A DNA stretch of 64,000 nucleotides from Neoluteolibacter marinus (GTDB lineage Bacteria; Verrucomicrobiota; Verrucomicrobiia; Verrucomicrobiales; Akkermansiaceae), in contig NZ_JACZFQ010000013.1 in the NCBI RefSeq assembly GCF_014904755.1, positions 1 to 64,000 of the forward strand, given 5' to 3'. Made by a program: the position numbers and the translations under genes. Positions 16,981 through 26,720 of this stretch are shown in pieces (the stretch's first letter is position 1; the number at the start of each line of letters is the position of its first letter). The notes beneath the pieces were generated by a model, which saw nothing but the letters and a program-made list of their open reading frames with translations, was not told the origin of the DNA and ran no database searches.

Positions 16981-19092
16981 ATGCCCGCCGCGCCCTCCAA
17001 AGTCCTGACCCAGACGCCGCTCGATGCGCTCAAGAAGCATTTCGGGCACGGCGGCTTCCTCGACGGGCAGGACCGGGTGGTCGAGCAGATCACCAGCGGC
17101 CGCGACGGGCTGGTGGTGATGCCGACCGGCGGGGGAAAGTCGCTGTGCTACCAGCTGCCGGCCCTTTGTTTCAAGGGGGTCACGCTGGTGGTTTCGCCGC
17201 TGATCGCCCTGATGAAGGATCAGGTGGACGCCCTGGTGGCCAAGGGCATCCCGGCGACCCTGATCAACTCCTCGGTTTCCTGGGAGGAGCAGAAGGAGCG
17301 CCTGGACGGCATGCGGTCCGGGCAGTGGAAGCTTGTCTACGTGGCGCCCGAGCGCTTCCGCGCCGAGTCGTTCCTGAGCGCTCTCAAGGGCGTGGAGGTT
17401 TCGCTGTTCGCGGTCGATGAAGCGCACTGCCTCAGCCAGTGGGGACACGACTTCCGGCCGGACTACATGCGGCTCGGCAAGGCGCTCGACAAGATCGGCC
17501 GGCCGCAGTGCGTCGCGCTCACCGCCACCGCCACGCCGGTGGTGCGCCAGGATATCCTCGACGTGCTGCGCTTGCGCGAACCCTTCGAGGTGATCAGCGG
17601 TTTCTCCCGGCCGAACCTTTCGCTGGCGATCACCCCGGTGGAAAAGAAGCAGCAGAAGTACGATCGTATCCGCGACATCGTCACCGCGAACAAGACCGGC
17701 ATCATTTACTGTGCGACGCGCAAGAAGGTCGAGGAGGTGGCCGAGACCCTGGCCGCCTGGCGGATGAAGGCGATCGCCTACCACGGCGGGATGAGCGACG
17801 TCGACCGCGCGAAGGCTCAGGACATCTTCCTTGAGAAGAAGGCCGACATCGCGGTGGCGACCAACGCGTTCGGGATGGGCATCGACCGCTCCGACGTCCG
17901 TTTTGTCATCCACTTCGAGATCCCGGGCAGCATCGAGGCCTACTACCAGGAGGCCGGACGAGCCGGGCGGGACGGCGAGGCGGCGCATTGCGAACTGCTC
18001 TTCAACTATGCCGATACCCGGACCCAGGAGTTCTTCATCGACGGTGCCAATCCGGGCGCACACACGATCCGGGAGGTTTACCAGTACCTCCTCAACCAGG
18101 CGGACAAGGAATACGAGATCCATCGCAGCATCGATGACATCGCCGAAGGCGCGGGGGTAAAGAACTCGATGTCGGTGAGCAGCGCGCTCGCTTCCTTGGC
18201 GCGGTCCGGCTACATCGAGCGATTCGACATTCCCGGCAAGCGCCAGCGCGGGACCCGGCTAAAGCGTCCGGATGTCTTCGCGAGCGCGCTGGAGATCGAC
18301 GAGGCCGCGCTGGAGGAGAAGGATCGCCGCGACCGCGACAAGCTCAAGTCGATGGTCGAAATGTGCTACGCCCGGGCCTGCCGGCAGCAATGGATCCTCG
18401 AATACTTCGGGGAGAAGGATGCCGATGCCTGCGGCAACTGCGACGTCTGCCGGGATAGCGGCGGCAACGATCGCCGTGAACCGACGGCGGAGGAGGATCT
18501 CACCGTGCGCAAGGCCCTCAGCGGGATCGCCCGGATGTCGCGGCGCACCGCCGGCGGATGGGAAGGGAAGTTCGGGCGCGGCAAGATCGTCCAGATGCTG
18601 TGCGGGAGCCGGTCGCAGGAGATCCTTTCCAGCGGGCTCGACCAGCTCACGACCTACGGCCTGCTCAAGACCCAGGGGACCGGTTACGTCAACTCGCTGA
18701 TGCGGGCGATGGGCGAGGTCGGCTTGTTGAGGGTGGAGTCCGGCGAATACCCCCTGCTCACGCTGACCGAGAAGGGCGACAAGGTGATGCGGGGGAAGGG
18801 GAAGTACCGTCTTGCCTGGCCATCGGCGACGGGCAACGCGGGGATCGTGGAGGGACTGCAGGACCAGGGGTTCGATGGCGGGGTTTACGCCGCGCTCCGG
18901 GACCTCCGGGCGAATCTCGCGCAGCGCGAACAGGTGCCGCCCTATGTGATTTTCAGCAACAAGACCCTCGAGGCCCTGGCCCGCTACCGCCCGGCGACCA
19001 TCGCCGAGGGCCTGGCGGTGCCGGGCATCGGCGAGGCCAAGGCGCAGCGCTATCTGCCGGCGTTCCTCGAGGTGTTGAAGGACTTCCGCTAG
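16981..19092 (+). CDS. recQ: ATP-dependent DNA helicase RecQ
   Basis: This 703-residue protein is a complete RecQ. Residues 1-340 carry the helicase core: Walker A PTGGGKS at 48-54, SPLIALMKDQV, the DEAH box in VDEAHCLSQWGHDFRPDY near 145 (which includes the aromatic-rich loop), TATATP, IIYCATRKKVEE and EAGRAGRDG. The zinc-binding RQC region has four cysteines between about 461 and 490 (YARACR, ACGNCDVC), followed by a winged helix. An HRDC domain ends the protein (VPPYVIFSNKTLEALARYRP, VPGIGEAKAQRY). It unwinds recombination intermediates with 3'-5' polarity. The start is ATG 16981; a TTG directly before it would add one codon. A 12-base GTTC-ATCT-GAAC palindrome lies just upstream. Confidence 0.96.
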   Translation: MPAAPSKVLTQTPLDALKKHFGHGGFLDGQDRVVEQITSGRDGLVVMPTGGGKSLCYQLPALCFKGVTLVVSPLIALMKDQVDALVAKGIPATLINSSVSWEEQKERLDGMRSGQWKLVYVAPERFRAESFLSALKGVEVSLFAVDEAHCLSQWGHDFRPDYMRLGKALDKIGRPQCVALTATATPVVRQDILDVLRLREPFEVISGFSRPNLSLAITPVEKKQQKYDRIRDIVTANKTGIIYCATRKKVEEVAETLAAWRMKAIAYHGGMSDVDRAKAQDIFLEKKADIAVATNAFGMGIDRSDVRFVIHFEIPGSIEAYYQEAGRAGRDGEAAHCELLFNYADTRTQEFFIDGANPGAHTIREVYQYLLNQADKEYEIHRSIDDIAEGAGVKNSMSVSSALASLARSGYIERFDIPGKRQRGTRLKRPDVFASALEIDEAALEEKDRRDRDKLKSMVEMCYARACRQQWILEYFGEKDADACGNCDVCRDSGGNDRREPTAEEDLTVRKALSGIARMSRRTAGGWEGKFGRGKIVQMLCGSRSQEILSSGLDQLTTYGLLKTQGTGYVNSLMRAMGEVGLLRVESGEYPLLTLTEKGDKVMRGKGKYRLAWPSATGNAGIVEGLQDQGFDGGVYAALRDLRANLAQREQVPPYVIFSNKTLEALARYRPATIAEGLAVPGIGEAKAQRYLPAFLEVLKDFR

Positions 19093-19100
19093 CCGGTGTG

Positions 19101-19120
19101 GACCCCGCCCTTTGCGGGTC
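19101..19120 (+). terminator. terminator-like hairpin after recQ
   Basis: GACCCCGC-CCTTT-GCGGGTC forms a seven-pair stem with one bulged C, nine bases after the recQ stop codon. No T-run follows, so it may be a weak or Rho-assisted stop, or an mRNA-stabilising stem. Confidence 0.4.
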
Positions 19121-19300
19121 GATGGTGGCGTGATGTAACATTAAAGGTCTTGAAAAAAGATCCTAGGGCTCAATTTTCAGACTGCGCTCAAAGCTGACGG
19201 GCGTCGCAGGCCGGCCTCCCCGGTTGGGGGGGAATCTGAATTCCGGTTGAGATGTCCCGATCGATTGACTACCCAGAGGTTCATGTACGCTGAAAAACCC

Positions 19301-22300
19301 ATGTTCAGTCCCCGTGCAATCCGCTTCCCCCTGTTCGCCGCGGCGTGCCTGTTTTCAGCAGGCATTTCTTGTCTGCCGGCCCAGGTCGGCGGCCTGGACA
19401 CCCCGCACGCGGTGGCGCCTTTTTTCAATGGTACCTTCCCGGTTTCCGCTCCGGGTTCCGCTTCCGGCTGGGATACCGAGAACGCCTTCCCGAACCTGAC
19501 TTTCGTGGATCCCCTCTGGCTGACGGAGGTCCCCGGAACCAACGATCTCCTGTTGGTGGGAAAGAACGGGCAACTCTGGCGCTTCGAGAACGATCCGGCC
19601 GTGACCCAGGGCGAGGTCGTGAAGGTCCTGGAGTGGGAAGCGAAGACCCAGTCCTCCGAGGACCAGGGTTTCTACAGCCTGGTCTTCCATCCGGGATTTG
19701 AGACGGCGGCGGAGGCCGAGAAATACGTCTACGTTTGCTACAATCACAAACCGGCCCTTGCGGGAGCCGACTCGAATCACTCGTTCTGGCGGGTCTCGCG
19801 GTTCAATTGGCAGACCGCATCGGGAACGATCGATCCCGACAGCGAGTACGTCCTGATGAACCAGTATGACCGCTGTCGCTGGCACAACGGTGGGGCGATG
19901 TTCTTCGATGAGGAGGGCTACCTCTACATCAACTGCGGCGATGGCGGGGACAGCGGCGAAGGCGGCGGCCTGAACGGACCCGACGGGGCACTGAGCCGGA
20001 CGCAGCGGCTTGACTGGGGGCTTTTCAGCGGGGTGTTCAAGATTGACGTGGACTTCGATCCCTCCGATCCGAACTCCCGTTCGCACGCGATCCGGCGCCA
20101 GCCGCAGAGCCCGACCAACAAGCCGGCCGGTTGGCCGGAGAGTTACACGCAGGGTTACGGGATCCCCAATGACAACCCCTGGCTCGACGAAGGGGGATCG
20201 GTCCTCGAGGAGTACCACTCGCTGGGCCTTCGCAGTCCCCACACGATGCACTACGACTCGGTAAGCGGGGAGATCTGGATCGGGGATGTCGGAGAAGGGT
20301 CTCGCGAGGAGATGACCCGGGCCCCCAAAGGCAGCAATGCCCAGTGGGGCTACATGGAAGGAACGATCGGCGGTCCGGGGGCGCCCGCGGTTCCCGCGAT
20401 CGGCACCGAGGAGCCGCCCGGCTACGACTACAATCGTAGCATCGGGACCTGCATCATCGGCGGCATGCGCTACCGTGGCTCGAAATGGGCGGGGCAGCTG
20501 GGCGGCAAGCTCCTCTTCGGTGATCACGTCCGGGGGCGGATCTGGACGGCGACCTTGGATGCCGGTGGTGGCGCCCCGGTGGTCGAAGAGATCGTCGCCG
20601 GCTTCCACACGGGCAACAAGGCGGGTCTGGCGAACTTCTGCACCGACAGTGCCGGTGAGGTTTACCTGATGGATGTCAACGGAACCAACCAGGCCGGCGG
20701 GACGATCCGGAAGCTGACAACCCAGGGGATCTCTGCCGAGCCGCCGCAGTTCCTCTCGGAAACCGGGGTGTTCACCGACCTGTCCGCCCTGGCGGTCGCA
20801 CCCGGGGTGATCCCTTACAACGTGGGGAATCCCCTCTGGTCGGATGCTGCGGCCAAGCAACGCTGGATCATCCTGCCGAACGACGGGGTTCATGACAGCG
20901 CGGCGGAGAAAATCGTTTTCAGTGAATCGGGGAACTGGTTGTTCCCGGCAGGGACCGTTCTGGTGAAGCACTTCGAGGTGCACCCCAACGAGCAGGATCC
21001 GTCGCAGGTGCGGCGCTTGGAAACCCGTTTCCTGGTTTGCACCGAAGGGGGAGGAAAATACGGGCTGACCTACCGCTGGAATGCCGCCGGCACCGACGCC
21101 GAGTTGCTGACCTCCGGTGACGTCGAAGATTTTGAATTCACCTTCGAAGATGGCAGCACCGAGATGCGGCATTGGGATTTCCCGTCGCGGGCGGACTGCC
21201 TGCTCTGTCATAACAGTGCGGCCGGGCAGGCCCTGGGTGTGCGCACCTATTCCTTGAACCGCAGCTTCCACTACGACGAGACTGGCCGGGACGCGAACCA
21301 GTTGGTGACGTTCAACCAGCTTGGCATGTTCGATCGGGACCTGACGTCTCAGGAGATCCTCGACTTCATCGAGGCGCGGCCGATCGATGATGAGTCCGCG
21401 CCCATCGAGCATCGCGTGCGATCCTACCTGGATTCCAACTGTTCCCATTGCCACCGGCCCGGCGGCCCGGTGGACTACTTCGACGCACGGTTGGGAACCG
21501 CGCTCAACGTGCAGGGCCTGATCAACGGGATCATTCAGGGACATTTCAGCCTCGGGCCCGATGGTCGTTACCTGAAGCCGGGCGACCCGGACCTGTCGGC
21601 GTTGCACGTCCGCATGAACAACGTGGGCAACGGTGCCGCGATGCCGCCGCTGGCAAAGAACTTGATCGACCAAAAGGCCGTGGACCTGCTGCAGGAATAC
21701 CTGAACAGCCTGACCGAAGAGGAATTCCAGACCACGGCGTCGCCGGATGCCCGCTACGTGCGGTTGACGGCGCTGAGCGAAGTCAACGGCAACGCCTGGA
21801 CATCGGTCGGGGAATTCACGGTGCTGGACGGCAATGGATCGGCGATCCCGATTTCAGAGATCTCGGTCGACGACGTAGACAGCGAGGAGACGGTGGACGA
21901 AGTGGCACCGGCAACGCGGGCCATCGACGGCAATCCCGATACCTTCTGGCATACTGAATGGGGTGCCTTCGAACCGCCGCCGCCCCACCATCTCACGATC
22001 GACCTGGGATCGACGAGGAGTGTCGGGGGCTATGTTTACACGCCACGGCAGGGGAACCAGAACGGCCGGATCGCCGGGTATGAGGTGCATCGAAGTGTGG
22101 ACGGTCTGAATTGGACCTTGATGGATGCCGGAACCTGGCCGAACGGCGGGGATTTGCAGCGTTTCGACGGCGACGTGGGGCAGCGCAAGGCGAGGTGTCA
22201 GATCGCGGGGCCGGCGGAGACGGTGCCAGGTACATTCGACGTCACGGTGGTGTTCGACATGGAGGTCGGCGATTTCGATGCCGGGGATCTCGAGGTCAGC

Positions 22301-23893
22301 GGAGGAAGCGTCACGGCGCTCCGAGGCAAGGGCTACTACTACGTTGCTACGATTTCGCCGGCATCCCCGCAGGTGTCAGTGAGCGTGCCGCAGGATGCAG
22401 CCAACTCGGACGGGATGGGAAGCCGTTCCTCGTCGACCCTGCTGGTGGACTTCGTTGACACGGTGCCACCCGTGCCGGTCTTCAGCAGGGTGCCGCTTCA
22501 GGTGACCGGACCATTCCAGATCAGCCTCTCGTTTGGCGAGGCGGTGTCCGGCCTGGAGAGTTCGGATTTCGTACTGACCAATGCGACGCTGGATGGGATT
22601 ACGCCGGACGGCGTGGGTTACCTGTTGAGCCTCACTCCATTGACCGAGGGTTCGGTGGGGGTCGCGATCTCGGCGGGGGCCGTGGTCGACGGCGCGGGGC
22701 TGCCGATGGGCCCGGGCACCTCGGTGTCGACGGTGTATCTCCAGCAAGTCCTCGCGCGCAACGCCGGCGAGGCGTCCTATGTGGGAGGGGGAATGGTGTT
22801 GGTCACGGATCCCGCCGCGCCACACGGTCAATACCTGTGGCTCCCGGAGGGCACCGACGGCAACAACTACCAGCTGCCGGTGAAAACCGAGCAGCGGGCG
22901 GAGTACAGCTTTGTGGTCCCGCGGGCCGGCCTATGGCTGGTCCGGGGTTTAGTCCAATCCTCGGACAATTCGTCGGATTCCTTCTGGGTGGAAATCGATG
23001 GCAATCAGGCGACGGGCACGATCAACACCTGGGACACCGGGCCGGTCGGACCGGGATATGTCTGGGACTACCTGAACAACCGGAATGTCGCCGACCCCGT
23101 GGTCCTGGACCTCACGGCCGGGGGGCACACGGTCACCGTTTATGCCCGGGATGACGGGACGCGGCTCGACCGATTGGAGCTGGAAAGCGTCCGGCCGCTG
23201 GTTTTCCTGACCGGTCCCGCCGGCATCGTGAACGGCAACTTTACCATCTCGGTCGAATTCTCGGAACCGGTCACCGGACTGGCCGCGGAGGATTTCTCGA
23301 TCACCGGTGGATCGGTCACCGGATTGACCGGAACTGGCGCATCCTACGCCCTCGAGGTTGCGCCGGCAGCCGGGACGGTGCAGCTCTCGCTTCCGGAGAA
23401 CGCCGCCGTCGACGGTGGCGGCGCCGGGAACCATGTTTCGAATGAAGTCTTCGTGTCCTACCGGACTCCCTATGAGCAGTGGGCCTTCGACCACGGGGTC
23501 GACGGCTCTGCGGGCTCCCAGCTTGCCGACGAGGATCACGATGGGATCGAGAAACTGTTGGAATTTGCGTTCAACCTCGACCCCTCCCTGTCCGATCGGG
23601 CGACCTACGATCCCGGGGTGCTTCCGGGGTCTGGCTTGCCCAGGCTGGTGATGGCGGCGGAAGCTCCCGGCGGACCGCAACTGGCACTGCAATACCTCAG
23701 GCGAAAAGGCGTGGCCGGCTTGACCTATGAACCCCAGTTCGGTGCCACCTTGGACGACTTCGGTGCGGCGACGGGCGCGCCCGTGGTCGAGGATCTGGGC
23801 GAAGAGTGGGAACGGGTCACCATTTCCGATGCCGCCGGGGCCGGGGCACCGCTTCGGTTCGGGCGGGTGGTGGTCACCATGACCCCGCCTTGA
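19301..23893 (+). CDS. exported PQQ-dehydrogenase-like, diheme and discoidin multidomain protein
   Basis: This protein of about 1530 residues is exported. After a signal sequence (ATG 19301; an in-frame ATG at 19283 would add six residues) come: a glucose/sorbosone-dehydrogenase-type six-blade beta-propeller at about 40-480 (RWHNGGAMFFDEEGYLYI, GLRSPHTMHYD, IWIGDVGEGSREEM); a diheme c-type cytochrome-like region with CLLCH near 630 and CSHCH near 713, ending in MPPLAKNLIDQKAVDLLQEY as in the SO_2930 family; an F5/8 type C (discoidin) fold near 815-960; and several Big_3-like Ig repeats between about 970 and 1390. The C-terminal segment (FDHGVDGS, DHDGIEKLLEFAFNLDP) is a tail common on secreted verrucomicrobial proteins. 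It probably oxidises a carbohydrate outside the cell while bound to glycan. Cofactor and substrate are inferred. Confidence 0.85.
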   Translation: MFSPRAIRFPLFAAACLFSAGISCLPAQVGGLDTPHAVAPFFNGTFPVSAPGSASGWDTENAFPNLTFVDPLWLTEVPGTNDLLLVGKNGQLWRFENDPAVTQGEVVKVLEWEAKTQSSEDQGFYSLVFHPGFETAAEAEKYVYVCYNHKPALAGADSNHSFWRVSRFNWQTASGTIDPDSEYVLMNQYDRCRWHNGGAMFFDEEGYLYINCGDGGDSGEGGGLNGPDGALSRTQRLDWGLFSGVFKIDVDFDPSDPNSRSHAIRRQPQSPTNKPAGWPESYTQGYGIPNDNPWLDEGGSVLEEYHSLGLRSPHTMHYDSVSGEIWIGDVGEGSREEMTRAPKGSNAQWGYMEGTIGGPGAPAVPAIGTEEPPGYDYNRSIGTCIIGGMRYRGSKWAGQLGGKLLFGDHVRGRIWTATLDAGGGAPVVEEIVAGFHTGNKAGLANFCTDSAGEVYLMDVNGTNQAGGTIRKLTTQGISAEPPQFLSETGVFTDLSALAVAPGVIPYNVGNPLWSDAAAKQRWIILPNDGVHDSAAEKIVFSESGNWLFPAGTVLVKHFEVHPNEQDPSQVRRLETRFLVCTEGGGKYGLTYRWNAAGTDAELLTSGDVEDFEFTFEDGSTEMRHWDFPSRADCLLCHNSAAGQALGVRTYSLNRSFHYDETGRDANQLVTFNQLGMFDRDLTSQEILDFIEARPIDDESAPIEHRVRSYLDSNCSHCHRPGGPVDYFDARLGTALNVQGLINGIIQGHFSLGPDGRYLKPGDPDLSALHVRMNNVGNGAAMPPLAKNLIDQKAVDLLQEYLNSLTEEEFQTTASPDARYVRLTALSEVNGNAWTSVGEFTVLDGNGSAIPISEISVDDVDSEETVDEVAPATRAIDGNPDTFWHTEWGAFEPPPPHHLTIDLGSTRSVGGYVYTPRQGNQNGRIAGYEVHRSVDGLNWTLMDAGTWPNGGDLQRFDGDVGQRKARCQIAGPAETVPGTFDVTVVFDMEVGDFDAGDLEVSGGSVTALRGKGYYYVATISPASPQVSVSVPQDAANSDGMGSRSSSTLLVDFVDTVPPVPVFSRVPLQVTGPFQISLSFGEAVSGLESSDFVLTNATLDGITPDGVGYLLSLTPLTEGSVGVAISAGAVVDGAGLPMGPGTSVSTVYLQQVLARNAGEASYVGGGMVLVTDPAAPHGQYLWLPEGTDGNNYQLPVKTEQRAEYSFVVPRAGLWLVRGLVQSSDNSSDSFWVEIDGNQATGTINTWDTGPVGPGYVWDYLNNRNVADPVVLDLTAGGHTVTVYARDDGTRLDRLELESVRPLVFLTGPAGIVNGNFTISVEFSEPVTGLAAEDFSITGGSVTGLTGTGASYALEVAPAAGTVQLSLPENAAVDGGGAGNHVSNEVFVSYRTPYEQWAFDHGVDGSAGSQLADEDHDGIEKLLEFAFNLDPSLSDRATYDPGVLPGSGLPRLVMAAEAPGGPQLALQYLRRKGVAGLTYEPQFGATLDDFGAATGAPVVEDLGEEWERVTISDAAGAGAPLRFGRVVVTMTPP

Positions 23894-23925
23894 CCGGCGA
23901 CCGCTTTGGGGACAGGGTGCGCGCG

Positions 23926-24417
23926 ATGTCCGCCAGCAAATCGGTCCTTTTCGTCTGCACCGGAAACACCTGCCGCAGCCCGATGGCCGAGGCGCTGTTC
24001 CGGGCTGCGGTGAAGGAACGCGGGGATTTCGAAGTTCGCTCGGCCGGCGTCGCCGCCTACCCCGGGGATTCGGCGAATCCCGAGACCCTGCGCTTCCTCC
24101 AAAGCCGCGGGATCGGGCTCGATGGTTTCGCCAGCAAGCCGGTTTCCGAGGAGCTGTTGGAGCAGGCGACCCACGTGTTCGCGATGACTTCCGGCCACCT
24201 CCATGCGCTGGAGTCGATGTTCCCCGAGTTCTCCGACAAGTTCTTCCTGACCTGCGAATTCGTGGAGATCCCCGGGCGAGGGGTTGCCTCCGACCTGCCG
24301 GACCCGATTGGCATGGGGCGGAAAGCCTACGAGGAGGTCGGCAAGACACTCGATCTCGCGATTCCGTCGATCATCGCCTTCATCGATCAGACCTGGCAGG
24401 CCGCCGATCCCGATTGA
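23926..24417 (+). CDS. ywlE: low-molecular-weight phosphatase, YwlE-like (protein-arginine phosphatase type)
   Basis: This 163-residue cytosolic enzyme belongs to the low-molecular-weight protein phosphatases. The P-loop [16 protein letters not shown] places Cys11 as nucleophile and Arg17 as phosphate ligand; the general acid is Asp126 in [10 protein letters not shown]. Thr15 stands where Bacillus YwlE has the threonine that selects phosphoarginine, whereas tyrosine phosphatases carry a bulkier residue (CxGNICRS), so arginine specificity is likely. Downstream lies rpiB-glyA, the same neighbourhood as in Bacillus (ywlE, rpiB, glyA). ATG 23926 is chosen over an in-frame GTG at 23917 because homology begins there. 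No arginine kinase gene (mcsB) is in the window. Confidence 0.87.
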   Translation: MSASKSVLFVCTGNTCRSPMAEALFRAAVKERGDFEVRSAGVAAYPGDSANPETLRFLQSRGIGLDGFASKPVSEELLEQATHVFAMTSGHLHALESMFPEFSDKFFLTCEFVEIPGRGVASDLPDPIGMGRKAYEEVGKTLDLAIPSIIAFIDQTWQAADPD

Positions 24418-24529
24418 GAACCCGCCGGGAGCCCCGGTTGGTTCAGGTGGAGTTCTCGCCGGCGCGGAACTTTTTCACTTGGAACTTGAAGCCCGCGCGT
24501 CCATTTCCCTCACGCCCCAAGCGATCATC

Positions 24530-26203
24530 ATGAGCCAGAAGTCCCTGCGTATTGCCCTCGGCGCCGATCACGGCGGAGTTGTCCTCAAAGACGAGCTTGT
24601 CGCCCACCTCAAGGCAAGCGGTCATGAAGTGACGGATTTCGGAACGCACGGCAGCGAATCGGTGGATTACGCCGACTTCGCGAATCTCGTCGGCCGCTCG
24701 GTCTCCGACGGCAGCAGCGATTTCGGGGTGGTTTGTTGTACGTCGGGTGTCGGCGTTTGCATCGCCGCCAACCGTCACCGCCATGTCCGCGCCGCGAACG
24801 TCCGCAGCGTCGAAGAGGCGATCATCACCCGCCAGCACAATGACGCGAACGTGCTGTGCCTCGGCGGCAAGACGACCGATTTCGGCACCGCCTGCGCGAT
24901 GCTCGAGGCGTTTTTCGACACCTCTTTCGAAGGCGGCCGCCACGAGCTCCGGGTCTGCAAGTCCTCCGGCTCCCGCATTGCCGAAAACGATCCCGAGGTT
25001 TATGCCGCAATCGTCGCGGAAGAGCGACGCCAGCGGAACAACATCGAGCTGATCGCCTCTGAGAATTTCGCCTCGCCTGCGGTCATGGAGGCCCAGGGAT
25101 CCGTGCTGACCAACAAGTACGCGGAGGGTTACCCCGGCAAGCGCTGGTATGGCGGCTGCGAGAATGTCGATGTCATCGAGCAGCTTGCCATCGACCGCGC
25201 CAAGAAGCTCTTCGGGGCAGACCACGCGAACGTCCAGCCTCACTCGGGTTCGCAGGCGAACACCGCCGTGTATTTCTCCGTCCTCAAGCCCGGTGACAAG
25301 ATCCTGACCATGGACCTGTCGCACGGCGGTCACCTGACGCACGGCCACAAGGCGAATTTCTCCGGCAAGTTCTACGAGGTCACCCACTACGGCGTCAGCA
25401 AAGACGACGAGCAGATCGACTACGATCATCTCGCCGAGCTCGCCCGCGAAACCAAGCCGGCGCTGATCACCTGCGGGGCCAGCGCCTATTCCCGTGTCAT
25501 CGACTTCGAACGGATGGCGAAGATTGCACGCGAAGTCGGCGCCTACCTTTTCGTCGACATGGCCCACATCGCGGGCTTGGTGGCGGCCGGGGTTCATCCC
25601 AACCCGGTCCCGCACGCCGACTTCGTCACTTCGACGACCCACAAGTCCCTGCGTGGTCCCCGTGGCGGGATCATCCTTTGCAAGGAGGAGTTTGCGAAGA
25701 AGATCGACTCTCAGGTATTCCCGGGCATCCAGGGAGGGCCGTTGATGCACGTGATCGCCGCGAAGGCGGTGTGTTTCGGCGAGGCCCTGAAGCCGGAGTT
25801 CAAGGCCTACCAGGAACAGGTGGTGAAGAATTCCCGTGCGCTTGCCGCGCGCCTGACCGGCCACGGCTTCCGGATTGTTTCGGGAGGTTCAGACAATCAC
25901 GTGATGATGGTGGACCTCCGCGCCAAGGAGCTGAACGGCGCCGAGGCCTCGCACGCGCTCGATGAAGCGGGTATTACGGTCAACAAAAACGCGATTCCCT
26001 TCGATACCGGCACCCCGATGAAGCCCAGCGGGATCCGCATCGGCACGCCCGCGGTGACGACCCGGGGCATGAAGGAGCAGGACGTCGAACAGGTTGCGGA
26101 CTTCATCGCGGAAGCCCTGTCCGCGATCGGCGACGAAGCGAAACTCCACGCGATCCGCGACAAGGTGTTCGCTTTCAACCGCGCGTTCCCGATGCCCTGG
26201 TGA
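24530..26203 (+). CDS. glyA: fused ribose-5-phosphate isomerase B / serine hydroxymethyltransferase
   Basis: A single open frame of 557 residues encodes two enzymes. Residues 1-148 are RpiB-like, with [20 protein letters not shown] at the start, the active-site Cys in [14 protein letters not shown] and [16 protein letters not shown], and should interconvert ribose- and ribulose-5-phosphate. Residues from about 150 are a full-length serine hydroxymethyltransferase: [39 protein letters not shown] and the PLP lysine Lys372 in [12 protein letters not shown]. This enzyme turns serine and tetrahydrofolate into glycine and 5,10-methylene-tetrahydrofolate. The start ATG 24530 opens RpiB homology. No stop, frameshift or obvious internal start interrupts the join. 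Downstream the neighbouring cluster converges with a 16-base gap. Confidence 0.94.
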   Translation: MSQKSLRIALGADHGGVVLKDELVAHLKASGHEVTDFGTHGSESVDYADFANLVGRSVSDGSSDFGVVCCTSGVGVCIAANRHRHVRAANVRSVEEAIITRQHNDANVLCLGGKTTDFGTACAMLEAFFDTSFEGGRHELRVCKSSGSRIAENDPEVYAAIVAEERRQRNNIELIASENFASPAVMEAQGSVLTNKYAEGYPGKRWYGGCENVDVIEQLAIDRAKKLFGADHANVQPHSGSQANTAVYFSVLKPGDKILTMDLSHGGHLTHGHKANFSGKFYEVTHYGVSKDDEQIDYDHLAELARETKPALITCGASAYSRVIDFERMAKIAREVGAYLFVDMAHIAGLVAAGVHPNPVPHADFVTSTTHKSLRGPRGGIILCKEEFAKKIDSQVFPGIQGGPLMHVIAAKAVCFGEALKPEFKAYQEQVVKNSRALAARLTGHGFRIVSGGSDNHVMMVDLRAKELNGAEASHALDEAGITVNKNAIPFDTGTPMKPSGIRIGTPAVTTRGMKEQDVEQVADFIAEALSAIGDEAKLHAIRDKVFAFNRAFPMPW

Positions 26204-26219
26204 CGGGGCCGGCAGAAGC

Positions 26220-26720
26220 TTACGGCGACTCCAGCGGCGGGAGCACCCCGGCGCTGCCGTCGTCGTAATAGTAGTTGGACTCCTGTTCCACCTTCAGGGG
26301 GCGGAACTGGCCGTCGTAGCTGTCGACCTGGAAGCGAAGTTCGGACAGGTCGCGGTTGGTGAGGGCGATTTGTTCCCTGAGCTCCTGATTCTGTTCGACG
26401 GTTCCTTCCAGCAGCTTGAGCAAGCGCTCGATTCTGGCGTCGGCGCTTCCCTTCGGAGCGGCCGCGAAATTCCGGGCTTCCTGGGGTGATACCACGTGTT
26501 TCGCTGCTTCGCGCCGGGCGTCCGCGAGGAAGCCCTTGGCCTCGCGGGTCAGTCCATCGTCGGGGAGGAGGGCAGGGGAGACGGGTTTGGCCGGGTTCAC
26601 TTGTGGCAACGCCGCAGCGAGGGCGGCCATGTCGCGGACGGAACTCCAGTGGGCGGCGGTGGCACCGACCATCAGGGCGAGGGCCGTGCCGCAGGCGATT
26701 GGAACCAAGCTCGATTTCAT
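26220..26720 (-). CDS. unrecognised anchored coiled-coil protein, last gene of pilus cluster
   Basis: I do not recognise this 166-residue protein. It has an N-terminal hydrophobic segment (residues 5-25, either an uncleaved anchor or a signal peptide), then a charged linker, and a predicted coiled coil around residues 95-135 (RIERLLKLLEGTVEQNQELR continues into LTNRDLSELRFQVDSYD). The C-terminus is short and Tyr/Asp-rich (ESNYYYDDGS). It is the final gene of the minus-strand pilus operon and its ATG overlaps the stop of the preceding gene by four bases. This placement suggests a periplasmic accessory part of the same machine. The coiled coil could pair with the likewise exported protein encoded next to it; that is inference. 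Confidence 0.72.
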   Translation of the reverse strand: MKSSLVPIACGTALALMVGATAAHWSSVRDMAALAAALPQVNPAKPVSPALLPDDGLTREAKGFLADARREAAKHVVSPQEARNFAAAPKGSADARIERLLKLLEGTVEQNQELREQIALTNRDLSELRFQVDSYDGQFRPLKVEQESNYYYDDGSAGVLPPLESP

